From positions 1 through 46,496 of the forward strand of contig CAMZKY010000123.1 in assembly GCA_947311455.1 (NCBI GenBank): 46,496 bases of DNA, in the 5' to 3' direction. The DNA comes from an uncultured Marinosulfonomonas sp. GTDB taxonomy: Bacteria > Pseudomonadota > Alphaproteobacteria > Rhodobacterales > Rhodobacteraceae. Below the pieces are notes generated by a model, which saw nothing but the letters and a program-made list of their open reading frames with translations, was not told the DNA's origin and made no database searches. Shown piece by piece: positions 16,235 through 24,309 of this stretch; the stretch's first letter is position 1, and each line of letters begins with the position of its first letter. A program made the position numbers and the translations under genes.

Positions 16235-18466
16235 CTATTCCCTCACTAGCCCGTACTTTTCCATTAATTCGGTCATAGCAATCTGCGTCTTTTTGCTATT
16301 TTCCAGGCTTGCCTGCGCGCGCGCGATTAGTCCGTTGGGCATATCGTTTTGATCGCTAAGATCGGTTTGCATTAGTTGTGCGGCAACTTTTTCAATGCCC
16401 CCCCCAACGAGCGCTATTTTCTGCCAATCCCCTATTTCCCAAAGCAATTCATCTACTTTCCTCTGATCTAAAAGTTCTGAATATTCATCAATTGCTTTTT
16501 GAACTTGCCCCAACAATCGATACGCTTGGGCACGAAGGCGTATGGCAGGCTCTTTTTGTTGATTTTCGATTAGTAAAATTGCTTTTTCCGGATCGCCTTC
16601 CGCAATGGCTATCTCTGCAAGAATCAATGCTTCCTCTGCGCTTGGCTGGCCTTTCAGTTGAATCATCTCTTTTGCCAAACTCGGAATCCCTTCTGAAATA
16701 AGGCGCTTGGCGGCCAGCAGGCGCGTTTGTGAAGAGATTGGAAAATCAGACAACTGCTTTTGTGTAGCATAAACCAGCTGAATAAAATCATCCGCCGAAG
16801 CATATTCTGTCGCCTCTTGTAGCAAAGAGCCCCACATCTTGGCCTTTTGTGATAAAGTCGTATGCGAGGAAAGCTCCAGTTCATTTAGGGAATGGACTGC
16901 TTGGGGAAACATATTCTTTTGTCCTTGCGCGACAATTATAAGAGCCTGAAGAGCTGCACCTTGATCGGTTTCTCGTTGCTCAAATACCATGGCTTGTGCC
17001 GTTAAAAGAAGTTCTGAATCAATGTCTTGACGCCGGCGCGTTAAATCGTCCAGCCTCGCTATCAATGCCGTTATTGAAAATGTCCCATCTTCCGCAATAA
17101 CTTCTTCAAGTAGTGTTGTGGATTCTCTCTCCAAGCCACGCTCGTGGTTTAGTTGCGCCTCTAAAAGTTTCATTTCCGAGGTTGGTTCGCCATTGGTGCG
17201 AACAATCGCATTTCGCAGCGTTCGAGCAGTTCTGATATCTCCAATATCAACAAATTTTTTGGCCAACCTTGGGCCCAAAAGCTTGCGCAAATGTGAGGGT
17301 AACTCTGCAAAGCTTTGAATCACGGCGGGGCGGTTTATAAACGGCGCGGTTGCCAAAGTATTAATCGATAATGCGGCCCAAAGTGCAGAACGTCCATCAC
17401 AACCAATTTGATCATCAAATATTTTGTTTTCCGAATAGGTATTATCGTCCATAATTTCGGCCAAGCGGGCTAGAATTTTTGGAGTACTCGGAATTGCATC
17501 AAATGCTCTATATGCTGCAATTGCTTCGGCACCAAAACCTGCATACAGATTCGCTTGAATAAATCTGGTTAGTGCTTTCTGGTCGACTTGGTCAAATTCC
17601 AAAGTTATCTTTCCACGTTCCAACGCGATTCGATCAAAAATAGCATCCGAGTCTCCCCATGTTGAAATGTCTAGCACGTCGTCCCGCAAGCACGTTGCCC
17701 CTTGGTCGGTAAGGTTTTGGCTTACTGGTGTTTGTGATCGCTCCCGATCGACACTTGTTTCAACATGGATATTCACATGCGAAGACACATCTTCTACAGG
17801 CTCACTTTCCTCTACTTTTATGGGGGAGGTGCCTTGGATTTTCACAATTTCAGTACGTTCAGGGAGCATTTTTGTCTCTAACAAACCCTGAGAAGCCGCT
17901 TTGCTAAGTTGTCGCAAAACCTGTCCTCGAATATCCGAAATGCGTTTGTCTTGCTCACGGATTTGAGCGGCGGCTATCGGTTCTTTGGTTTCTGGTTGGT
18001 GGCTAGCGAATACGCCAACACGCGGCAGATCTTGTCTGGCAAAAGCATCGCCAAAAAATGGCATCGCAGGTGGTGATTGTTGCGGCAGGTTGTCACCAGC
18101 AATTTCAGCACCTTCACCAATGATTTTAACCGTCAAAAACCCAGGTCTGTATTCATAGGCCTGCGCCTCACATTCACAAGCAAGCTCAATTCTAATTCTT
18201 GAGCCATTATCCAAAGCTGAAACCGTTTGAATACGTCTTCGCGACATATTTTTAAATATCTCTGATACATCAATTTCATCATTCATTTTTGAAAATATGA
18301 TGTCATACCCATTGGCAGTTTTTTCTAGCTGCCATGGTGCTGGATTGGGGAGCACAAATGATAAGCGTGAAAAATCATTTTTATCTTCGGACTGTACAAC
18401 TACCGTTTCCGAACGTGAAGCGTTTGCCAATGCAAGCCAGAAAGCCAATATCCAAAATAGCTTCAC
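16235..18466 (-). CDS. Large periplasmic repeat protein, possible MotC-like motor factor
   Basis: 743 residues beginning with a signal peptide (MKLFWILAFWLALANASRS). Residues 20-115 look beta-rich (FSRLSFVLPNPAPWQLEKTA, GSRIRIELACECEAQAYEY), reminiscent of an AMIN-type domain. Residues 115-260 are low-complexity, and about 280-740 are helix-turn-helix repeats of TPR character (LGQVQKAIDEYSELLDQRKV, LAEIAIAEGDPEKAILLIEN). The GTG start overlaps the motA stop, so it is co-translated with the stator gene. In Sinorhizobium, periplasmic MotC and its chaperone MotE act with MotA/MotB; a MotE-like gene lies just upstream of motA here. I infer an analogous stator-stabilising role, but no direct sequence match to MotC is claimed. 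Confidence 0.75.
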   Translation of the reverse strand: MKLFWILAFWLALANASRSETVVVQSEDKNDFSRLSFVLPNPAPWQLEKTANGYDIIFSKMNDEIDVSEIFKNMSRRRIQTVSALDNGSRIRIELACECEAQAYEYRPGFLTVKIIGEGAEIAGDNLPQQSPPAMPFFGDAFARQDLPRVGVFASHQPETKEPIAAAQIREQDKRISDIRGQVLRQLSKAASQGLLETKMLPERTEIVKIQGTSPIKVEESEPVEDVSSHVNIHVETSVDRERSQTPVSQNLTDQGATCLRDDVLDISTWGDSDAIFDRIALERGKITLEFDQVDQKALTRFIQANLYAGFGAEAIAAYRAFDAIPSTPKILARLAEIMDDNTYSENKIFDDQIGCDGRSALWAALSINTLATAPFINRPAVIQSFAELPSHLRKLLGPRLAKKFVDIGDIRTARTLRNAIVRTNGEPTSEMKLLEAQLNHERGLERESTTLLEEVIAEDGTFSITALIARLDDLTRRRQDIDSELLLTAQAMVFEQRETDQGAALQALIIVAQGQKNMFPQAVHSLNELELSSHTTLSQKAKMWGSLLQEATEYASADDFIQLVYATQKQLSDFPISSQTRLLAAKRLISEGIPSLAKEMIQLKGQPSAEEALILAEIAIAEGDPEKAILLIENQQKEPAIRLRAQAYRLLGQVQKAIDEYSELLDQRKVDELLWEIGDWQKIALVGGGIEKVAAQLMQTDLSDQNDMPNGLIARAQASLENSKKTQIAMTELMEKYGLVRE

Positions 18467-19332
18467 GCTGCACCTTGCTTAACAAGCTTTAACGCTTCTT
18501 CAAGCTCCCCATAGCTTGGGCGACAATGACCGGGTGTATTTTGACGACCGACTTCGATGCATATATTTGTTGCGTGATTATATAGGTTAGCCACCAAAAC
18601 TTCCCGAATTAACTGATAGAAGTGGCCATCCTCTTTAATGACAGATTCAACTCTCGCAGCAAACGGCCCAACCAAACCATAGGCAACAAACACGCCCAGA
18701 AAGGTTCCAACAAGAGCGCCACCAATCAATTTACCAAGAATTTCGGGGGGCTGATCCAGCGACCCCATGGTTTTGATAATCCCTAGAACCGCCGCAACAA
18801 TTCCGAGCGCTGGTAAACCGTCTGCCATCCCTTGCAATGAGTGGCTTGAATGAAGCGCATGCTTCATATTTGCGTCCATTCGTTTTTCTAAAACTTCTTC
18901 AACCTGATGAGGGTCATCATAATTCATCGATGCAGAACGCAAAGTATCACAAATAAGATTGATCGCTTCTCTATCGGTTAAAATCTTGGGGTATTTCATA
19001 AAGATCGACGATTCGTCCGGCGCTTCGATATGCTCCTCAAGCCCAACAGGATTTTGACGTGCCAATCTGATCAACTCAAACAGAAGGCACAGAAGATCGC
19101 GATAATCTTCGTGGTGCCATTTCACTCCCTTAAAGACTTTTCCTGTATCTCTGGCGGTTTGTTTAATTCCCGCCATATCGTTGGAAATAACGAACGCCCC
19201 AACAGCAGCCCCCCCAATCATGGTAAATTCGAATGGTGCCGCCTTAAGGATAATCCCCATCTTGCCACCAGCCGCTATATAGCCACCAAAGACCATGACA
19301 AAAATCACAATGATTCCGACTATTCCAACCAT
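18463..19332 (-). CDS. motA: Flagellar stator protein MotA
   Basis: 289 residues, the long rhizobial-type MotA. Four membrane segments: about 3-22 (IVGIIVIFVMVFGGYIAAGG), 35-50, about 175-195 (LPALGIVAAVLGIIKTMGSL) and 205-225 (IGGALVGTFLGVFVAYGLVG). The large cytoplasmic loop between segments 2 and 3 carries the charged torque-generating surface. MotA and MotB form the proton-driven stator; motB lies 11 kb away at 29315-30166. The gene sits between motE-like and the large periplasmic repeat protein. Confidence 0.96.
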   Translation of the reverse strand: MVGIVGIIVIFVMVFGGYIAAGGKMGIILKAAPFEFTMIGGAAVGAFVISNDMAGIKQTARDTGKVFKGVKWHHEDYRDLLCLLFELIRLARQNPVGLEEHIEAPDESSIFMKYPKILTDREAINLICDTLRSASMNYDDPHQVEEVLEKRMDANMKHALHSSHSLQGMADGLPALGIVAAVLGIIKTMGSLDQPPEILGKLIGGALVGTFLGVFVAYGLVGPFAARVESVIKEDGHFYQLIREVLVANLYNHATNICIEVGRQNTPGHCRPSYGELEEALKLVKQGAA

Positions 19333-19394
19333 TTGGCTTTCTCCAATAATACTGTTTGAACCATTATTTTCAGAATATCATTAAGAAACATTCT

Positions 19395-20012
19395 CTATTC
19401 CGTGGGAACGGCAGCATTTCTTCCAGCAAGGATGACACTTATCGAATACGCTGTGTTGGGTGTTAACCCGGCCATAACCGACGCCGCCGCCTCTGGACGC
19501 ATTCGCCCCAAAAAACCTGCGGAAAATTCTGGTGCCATTTCTTCAAACAAAGCGGCTGCGTCTTTGGGCTTCATGTTTTCATAGACCGATGTCAATCGCG
19601 CAAGATCGTCTTCGGCAGCTGTACTCGCGAGTGCCATCGTCGACCTTAATTTTACTTCCGCGTCCTGCAGTCTCTGGAGGTTTTGTGTAAATGTAACTTC
19701 GGCGACGTTCAAAGCTTGCATCCGGTTCTTGATTGCAATCTCTTTTTCTTCTACAGCTTTTTCACGATCTCGCAGGTCATGTATGAGCGCTTTTAATTGC
19801 TCCTGGCTATACTCTTGTGATGCCACCTGTGGTTCCGCTGCTGTTTGCGGTTCCTGATTCTGTGTCAGTGATTCTATTTCTTTTGCAAAAAGCTCCCCTC
19901 CACCATCCAGAATTCTGGTTACCGCAGATACAAAGAAAATCGACGCAATGACAAATAGCACACCACGCCCTTTTCGCGTTTTAGGACTTTTGACCTTTTT
20001 AATCTTTTTCAT
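19395..20012 (-). CDS. MotE-like motility protein with MgtE_N-type domain
   Basis: 205 residues: a basic N-terminus (MKKIKKVKSPKTRKGRG), one signal-anchor helix (18-36), a long coiled coil (about 70-130; KALIHDLRDREKAVEEKEIA) and a C-terminal helical domain of MgtE_N type (YENMKPKDAAALFEEMAPEF, LGRMRPEAAASVMAGL). This architecture matches MotE proteins of Rhizobiales/Rhodobacterales, periplasmic factors that chaperone MotC in Sinorhizobium meliloti. The start overlaps the previous stop (ATGA). It is separated from motA by 62 bases. Confidence 0.82.
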   Translation of the reverse strand: MKKIKKVKSPKTRKGRGVLFVIASIFFVSAVTRILDGGGELFAKEIESLTQNQEPQTAAEPQVASQEYSQEQLKALIHDLRDREKAVEEKEIAIKNRMQALNVAEVTFTQNLQRLQDAEVKLRSTMALASTAAEDDLARLTSVYENMKPKDAAALFEEMAPEFSAGFLGRMRPEAAASVMAGLTPNTAYSISVILAGRNAAVPTE

Positions 20013-20392
20013 TCGGCGGCTTCCAAAATTCTACTTCGGTGACGAAAGAATGAAGCGTCCATCACATCTTCTTGTGAGTTGGGATTGGTTGTTGGCTGCA
20101 GTGGTTGCTCTGGTAGGTCATGCATCGACGCCAAAAGAAGTTCCAGCCGTCCAGCAACATCTTCTGCCTGAGCGGTTAGTGTTTTAAGAGACGTCGTGGA
20201 ATCCCCTGCCGCATTTTGCGCCATCTCCAGTGTCTTTGTCATGTCGTCAACTTGAATTGCCAACACTGCAACAGCTCCCCCAACACCATTTTCCAGATCG
20301 TTAAATTTGGCCAAACGGCGCGAAAGAACCATACAATAAAACGCTGCCGCTACTGCACCAGCAATAAGTAATAAATCCGAAATAAACGCCAT
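20009..20392 (-). CDS. Small bitopic flagellar protein, PflI-like
   Basis: 127 residues: one N-terminal membrane helix (MAFISDLLLIAGAVAAAFYC), then a positively charged stop (RRLAKF), a helical, probably coiled-coil stretch (IQVDDMTKTLEMAQNAAGDS to GRLELLLASM) and a Pro/Asn-rich tail. It lies between fliL and the motE-like gene with AGGATAAT before the ATG. In Caulobacter the bitopic protein PflI, needed for correct flagellum placement, is encoded next to fliL; position and topology fit, but I cannot confirm homology by eye. Confidence 0.65.
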   Translation of the reverse strand: MAFISDLLLIAGAVAAAFYCMVLSRRLAKFNDLENGVGGAVAVLAIQVDDMTKTLEMAQNAAGDSTTSLKTLTAQAEDVAGRLELLLASMHDLPEQPLQPTTNPNSQEDVMDASFFRHRSRILEAAE

Positions 20393-20400
20393 ATTATCCT

Positions 20401-20886
20401 CTAATTGATTACAAATTCCATGACCAAAAGATCATGAACCCGTTCTTTACCTGTCACAATTTGAATGCGTCTCAGAAGCTGGGATCGCAATTTTACCAGC
20501 GCACTCGGAGCTTCAAGATCAGCAACAGAAACCGCGCGTAAATACCCGTTCATTACATCAACAATCCTTGGCATCAATGTAACCACTTCTTCCTCCTGAG
20601 GTCCGTCAACTTCCAATTGAACACGGAACCGCAAAAATCGATCCCTACCGCTCCCCCTTAAGTTCACAACAAGTGGATCAACCTCCACAAAGGTTATCCT
20701 GGGCAAGGCTGGCGCGTGCGGATCGCTCTCTTCACTATGCTCTTGGGATTGGGTGCCAAATATCATTCCGGATTGGACAGCAAAAAACCCACCACCGCCA
20801 CCAATCAGCGCGAGAACCAGCCCGATGATCAATGGTTTCTTTGATTTTTTCTTCGGGGCTTCGTCTTCAGTTTTTTCTTCGTCCAT
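20401..20886 (-). CDS. fliL: Flagellar basal-body-associated protein FliL
   Basis: 161 residues, single-pass inner-membrane protein that surrounds and stabilises the stator. Acidic/basic cytoplasmic N-terminus (MDEEKTEDEAPKKKSKK), a membrane helix at about 20-40 (IIGLVLALIGGGGGFFAVQ), and a periplasmic FliL domain (VEVDPLVVNLRGSGRDRFLR, FRVQLEVDGPQEEEV, VHDLLVMEFVIN at the end). It is the first gene of the minus-strand flagellar operon and diverges from fliF across a 123-base gap. Confidence 0.95.
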   Translation of the reverse strand: MDEEKTEDEAPKKKSKKPLIIGLVLALIGGGGGFFAVQSGMIFGTQSQEHSEESDPHAPALPRITFVEVDPLVVNLRGSGRDRFLRFRVQLEVDGPQEEEVVTLMPRIVDVMNGYLRAVSVADLEAPSALVKLRSQLLRRIQIVTGKERVHDLLVMEFVIN

Positions 20887-20932
20887 TACAACACCAAAAT
20901 TCTTTCGATATCCAAGTAATACCCCCCAAGAG

Positions 20933-20947
20933 CTAACGGATTATTAA
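20933..20947 (-). promoter_or_regulatory. Candidate CtrA-type site between fliL and fliF
   Basis: On the minus strand the sequence is TTAATAATCCGTTAG, i.e. TTAA-N7-TTAG, one base off the TTAA-N7-TTAA consensus recognised by CtrA, the master regulator that drives flagellar genes in many alphaproteobacteria including roseobacters. It lies midway in the 123-base gap between the divergent fliL and fliF operons and could control both. Low-information motif, so tentative. Confidence 0.35.
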
Positions 20948-21009
20948 TCCTGTTGGTTCAAAGTTCAGAAAATCAATAGAATGTTGATTGTGAGCAGGAG
21001 CATTGGATA

Positions 21010-22686
21010 GTGCAGCAGTTTTTGTCTCTTTGGAGCGCATTAGAACCCCGTAAGAGAATCATGATAGGAATAGCGACCATTGTCATGTTCGCGGCTGTGA
21101 TGTTTTTAGCGCAAGTTGGCGGGAAAAACAGCCGCGTCCTGTTATATTCCAATCTTGAAAGCAGTTCGGCAGGCGAAGTTATTGCAAAACTTGAGCAAAG
21201 CGGCATTGATTATGAAGTACGGGGGAATGCAATTTTTGTTGATCCGTTATTGCGCGATTCGCTGCGTATGACATTGGCCAGCGAAGGATTACCATCCGCG
21301 GCGGGTGCGGGGTATGAATTGCTCGATTCCTTATCTGGTTTTGGCACGACATCACAAATGTTTGACGCCGCTTACTGGCGCGCAAAAGAAGGGGAGCTTG
21401 CACGAACCATCGTCACAAACCCACAAATAAAAAATGCCCGTGTCCATATTTCAAATTCCACTTCAAGCCCGTTTCAGCGCAAGTTTTCCACAAAAGCTTC
21501 GGTTACCGTTTCTACGGGCGCAAACGCACTGTCGGCGTCAAAGATAAAAGCAATGAAATACCTGATCGCGTCAGCCGTGGCCGGCCTTGATATAAAGGAC
21601 GTAGCCATTATCGATACGCAACGAGGCCTGATCTCTTCGCATGATGAAACATTCACCAATTCAAATTCAGATCTGGTTTCGACGCTTCGCAAACGCGTCG
21701 AGCGGATACTAGAAGCACGCGTCGGCATGGGAAATGCGGTGGTTGAACTAAGTGTCGAAACCGTTACGGAAAGCGAATCCATGACGGAAAGAGTGTTTGA
21801 TCCAAGCACCCGTGTTATCATCAGCACTGACACCGAAGAACGCAGCACCCAATCAGACGATACGCGCGGCGTTGGCGGCGTGTCGGTTGCCAGCAACTTA
21901 CCCGAAGGCGATGCTGGCTCCGATTCTAAATCTTCTAGCCAAAACACCGAAACGCGCGAACGTGTAAACTACGAAGTTTCCGAAACCAAACGCGAAATTA
22001 TCAAGGTGCCCGGTGCAATCAAGCGTTTGACTGTTGCGGTGCTCGTAAACGGCTCAATGATTTCGCAAGCTGACGGGTCAAAGCAATATGAACCCAGAAG
22101 CGATGCTGAAATTTCCGAATTACGTGAACTAGTGGCCGCTGCTGTTGGCTTTCAAGAAGACCGCGGCGATCTAATCACCGTTAAGACCATGGAATTTGAA
22201 CCCCTTTCAGAGCTGGGAACCGAACCCGGCTCATTAGAATCTCTTTCACAGCCCCTTAACATTATGTCTCTTATTCAGCTGGGTGTTTTGGCCGGGGTGG
22301 TGATTGTGCTTGGTCTTTTTGTAGTGCGCCCCGTTCTAGCAGGCCGACCTTCCAATGTTATGGCGGAATTACCTGCGCCCGCGTCCACTTCAGACACAGC
22401 GACCGAATCAACAACCCCACTCCCTGACCTCCCTGATCTGACCGCAACCTCGTCGTTACCCTCACTAACCGGTGAAATAGACACTGGCGACTTCAATTCC
22501 CCTGATTTCGCCCTGCCCGAACTCGACACTCCATTCCCAGATTTTGCGGTCGCAAACAATATGGGTGGGTTTGAATCTTCCTCCGACTCACCCGTAGATC
22601 GATTAAAACAACTGATCGAAGACAGACAAGATGAAACTCTGGAAATATTACGGGGTTGGATGGAAGAAAAAGAAGAGAATGTATAA
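21010..22686 (+). CDS. fliF: Flagellar MS-ring protein FliF
   Basis: 558 residues forming the membrane-embedded MS ring on which the rotor is built. Two membrane helices bracket a large periplasmic part: about 18-37 (IMIGIATIVMFAAVMFLAQV) and about 418-440 (LIQLGVLAGVVIVLGLFVV). Ring-building domains are recognisable (YSNLESSSAGEVIAKLEQSG, LARTIVTNPQIKNARVHIS, TVAVLVNG). The cytoplasmic C-terminus (VDRLKQLIEDRQDETLEIL, RGWMEEK) is the FliG-binding helix. The start is a GTG preceded by AGGAG at about 10 bases. The loop around residues 250-330 is unusually Ser/Thr/Asp rich. Confidence 0.96.
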   Translation: MQQFLSLWSALEPRKRIMIGIATIVMFAAVMFLAQVGGKNSRVLLYSNLESSSAGEVIAKLEQSGIDYEVRGNAIFVDPLLRDSLRMTLASEGLPSAAGAGYELLDSLSGFGTTSQMFDAAYWRAKEGELARTIVTNPQIKNARVHISNSTSSPFQRKFSTKASVTVSTGANALSASKIKAMKYLIASAVAGLDIKDVAIIDTQRGLISSHDETFTNSNSDLVSTLRKRVERILEARVGMGNAVVELSVETVTESESMTERVFDPSTRVIISTDTEERSTQSDDTRGVGGVSVASNLPEGDAGSDSKSSSQNTETRERVNYEVSETKREIIKVPGAIKRLTVAVLVNGSMISQADGSKQYEPRSDAEISELRELVAAAVGFQEDRGDLITVKTMEFEPLSELGTEPGSLESLSQPLNIMSLIQLGVLAGVVIVLGLFVVRPVLAGRPSNVMAELPAPASTSDTATESTTPLPDLPDLTATSSLPSLTGEIDTGDFNSPDFALPELDTPFPDFAVANNMGGFESSSDSPVDRLKQLIEDRQDETLEILRGWMEEKEENV

Positions 22687-23270
22687 TGGCTAATTTTCAG
22701 TTCGAAGATTTTTCCACGAAGGTTGTGTCAAACGACCCAACAGTTGCACCTTCAACCAGCCTAGAAGAGCATACACTCGAGTCTTTTGAACAAGGATATA
22801 AAGCGGGGTGGGATGATGCTGTTGAAGCCCAAAAAGATGATCAAAAAAGGATATCAGCGGATTTCTCCCGACACCTGCAAGAGCTTTCATTTACACTAAC
22901 CGAAGCGCGCACGCAGGTCATCCAATCTATCACCCCATTATTGCAGGAAATGGTGCATAAGGTTTTACCAAAAGTATCGATGGCCGGTTTATCGCAGGCT
23001 ATTTTGGAGCAGGTTGTGGAAATAGCTAAAACCCACGCAAACACACCAATTGAAATCATCGTAGCTCCTACAAACGAAACTGCGCTGCAGCATCTAATTG
23101 GCGATAACAGCACTTTGGATGTGACGGTTATTTCAGAGCCATCATTTGCCCAAGGGCTAGCCTCAATTCGATTTGCAGAATCTGAAGTTAAAATCGATCT
23201 GGATAGTGTGATCCAGAACTTTGAAGTTGCGCTATCCCAATTTCTTACAAAAAATAAGGAGGCCGTTTAA
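22686..23270 (+). CDS. fliH: FliH-like flagellar export regulator
   Basis: 194 residues. FliH is the negative regulator and stator-like stalk of export ATPase FliI and links it to FliN. The N-terminus contains the FliN-binding-type short helix (FQFEDFSTKVV) and EQGYKAGWDDAVEAQ; the middle is a coiled coil (LTEARTQVIQSITPLLQEMV) and the C-terminal part has the FliH/V-ATPase-E-like fold pattern (PIEIIVAPTNETALQHLI). The ATG shares a base with the fliF stop (TAATG), so translation is coupled. Divergent in sequence from enterobacterial FliH; call rests on pattern plus position. Confidence 0.82.
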   Translation: MANFQFEDFSTKVVSNDPTVAPSTSLEEHTLESFEQGYKAGWDDAVEAQKDDQKRISADFSRHLQELSFTLTEARTQVIQSITPLLQEMVHKVLPKVSMAGLSQAILEQVVEIAKTHANTPIEIIVAPTNETALQHLIGDNSTLDVTVISEPSFAQGLASIRFAESEVKIDLDSVIQNFEVALSQFLTKNKEAV

Positions 23271-23561
23271 ATGGATAAACCCACAGAAGAATCGACCCAA
23301 ACTTGCGATAATAGCCCTTTTGCGCAAGTCCCTATCGAGATTACAATTTCAGTGGGAAAGGCATTTCCACGAATCAAAGATCTGATGGAAATGGGCCAGG
23401 ATGCAATCTTAAACTTGGATAAACGCATTGATGATCCCGTTGAACTATTTGTAGGGGATCGTTTGATCGCGCGGGGCGAATTACAAGAACTTGAAGGCGA
23501 AAATCAGGGCCGACTAGCTGTTCGCCTTACCGAGGTAATCAACTTGAAAAATGGTCTTTAG
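23271..23561 (+). CDS. fliN: Flagellar C-ring switch protein FliN
   Basis: 96 residues, a compact FliN with a single SpoA domain. The conserved run is VPIEITISVGKAFPRIKDLM, then LDKRIDDPVELFVGDRLIAR and a final RLTEVIN. FliN forms the bottom of the cytoplasmic C ring and docks FliH. The start follows directly on the fliH stop, with AAGGAGG in the end of fliH as ribosome-binding site. Confidence 0.95.
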   Translation: MDKPTEESTQTCDNSPFAQVPIEITISVGKAFPRIKDLMEMGQDAILNLDKRIDDPVELFVGDRLIARGELQELEGENQGRLAVRLTEVINLKNGL

Positions 23562-23564
23562 AAT

Positions 23565-24305
23565 ATGTTACGGTCGCCAAACCTGATCATTTTATTGATT
23601 TCAATTTTTCTGATTACAATACCAATGCAAGCCGGCGCACAAGAAATCACGTTGTCGCTTACCGATGGAAATTCGATCACCACACGAAGTATACAACTGA
23701 TTGCGCTCGTGACGTTACTTAGTATCGTCCCAGGCCTCGCAATTATGATTACCTGCTTTCCGTTTATAGTTACCGTTTTATCTATCCTACGCCAAGCGAT
23801 CGGGTTGCAACAAGCACCACCAAATATGCTCATTATTAGCCTTGCAATGTTCCTGACATATTTCGTGATGGAGCCAGTCTTCCTGGAATCGTGGCGTACT
23901 GGAATTGAACCCCTCATAAACAATCAAATTGGCATCGAAAAATCGTTTGAGCTTGCGATCTCTCCGTTTCGCGGTTTCATGGCCAACCGCATTGATCCCG
24001 ATACGTTTGATACTTTGGCAGCCCTCCGGCCGGATGCGGTAATTGATGCGGATACAGCTGCGCAACCCTTGTCATTGTTGATGCCTTCGTTTTTGCTATC
24101 TGAAATCGAGCGCGCTTTTGAAATCGGGTTTCTGGTATTTCTACCGTTTCTAATTATTGATTTGGTTGTCGCGGCCGTACTGATGTCGATGGGGATGATG
24201 ATGGTTCCCCCCGCGATTGTATCGCTTCCGTTTAAGCTGGCGTTTTTTGTCGTTGCGGATGGGTGGAGTCTAATTTCAGGGGCTTTGATCAGAAGCTACT
24301 TTTAG
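23565..24305 (+). CDS. fliP: Flagellar export gate protein FliP
   Basis: 246 residues. FliP forms the core of the FliPQR export channel. It has a cleavable signal (LIILLISIFLITIPMQAGAQ), the conserved ALVTLLSIVPGLAIMITCFP and SILRQAIGLQQAPPNMLIIS, and the C-terminal family signature FLPFLIIDLVVAAVLMSMGM followed by SLPFKLAFFVVADGW. It ends the fliF-fliH-fliN-fliP operon. Its stop lies only 4 bases from the stop of convergent flgI, so no terminator hairpin separates them. Confidence 0.97.
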   Translation: MLRSPNLIILLISIFLITIPMQAGAQEITLSLTDGNSITTRSIQLIALVTLLSIVPGLAIMITCFPFIVTVLSILRQAIGLQQAPPNMLIISLAMFLTYFVMEPVFLESWRTGIEPLINNQIGIEKSFELAISPFRGFMANRIDPDTFDTLAALRPDAVIDADTAAQPLSLLMPSFLLSEIERAFEIGFLVFLPFLIIDLVVAAVLMSMGMMMVPPAIVSLPFKLAFFVVADGWSLISGALIRSYF

Positions 24306-24309
24306 GCAC

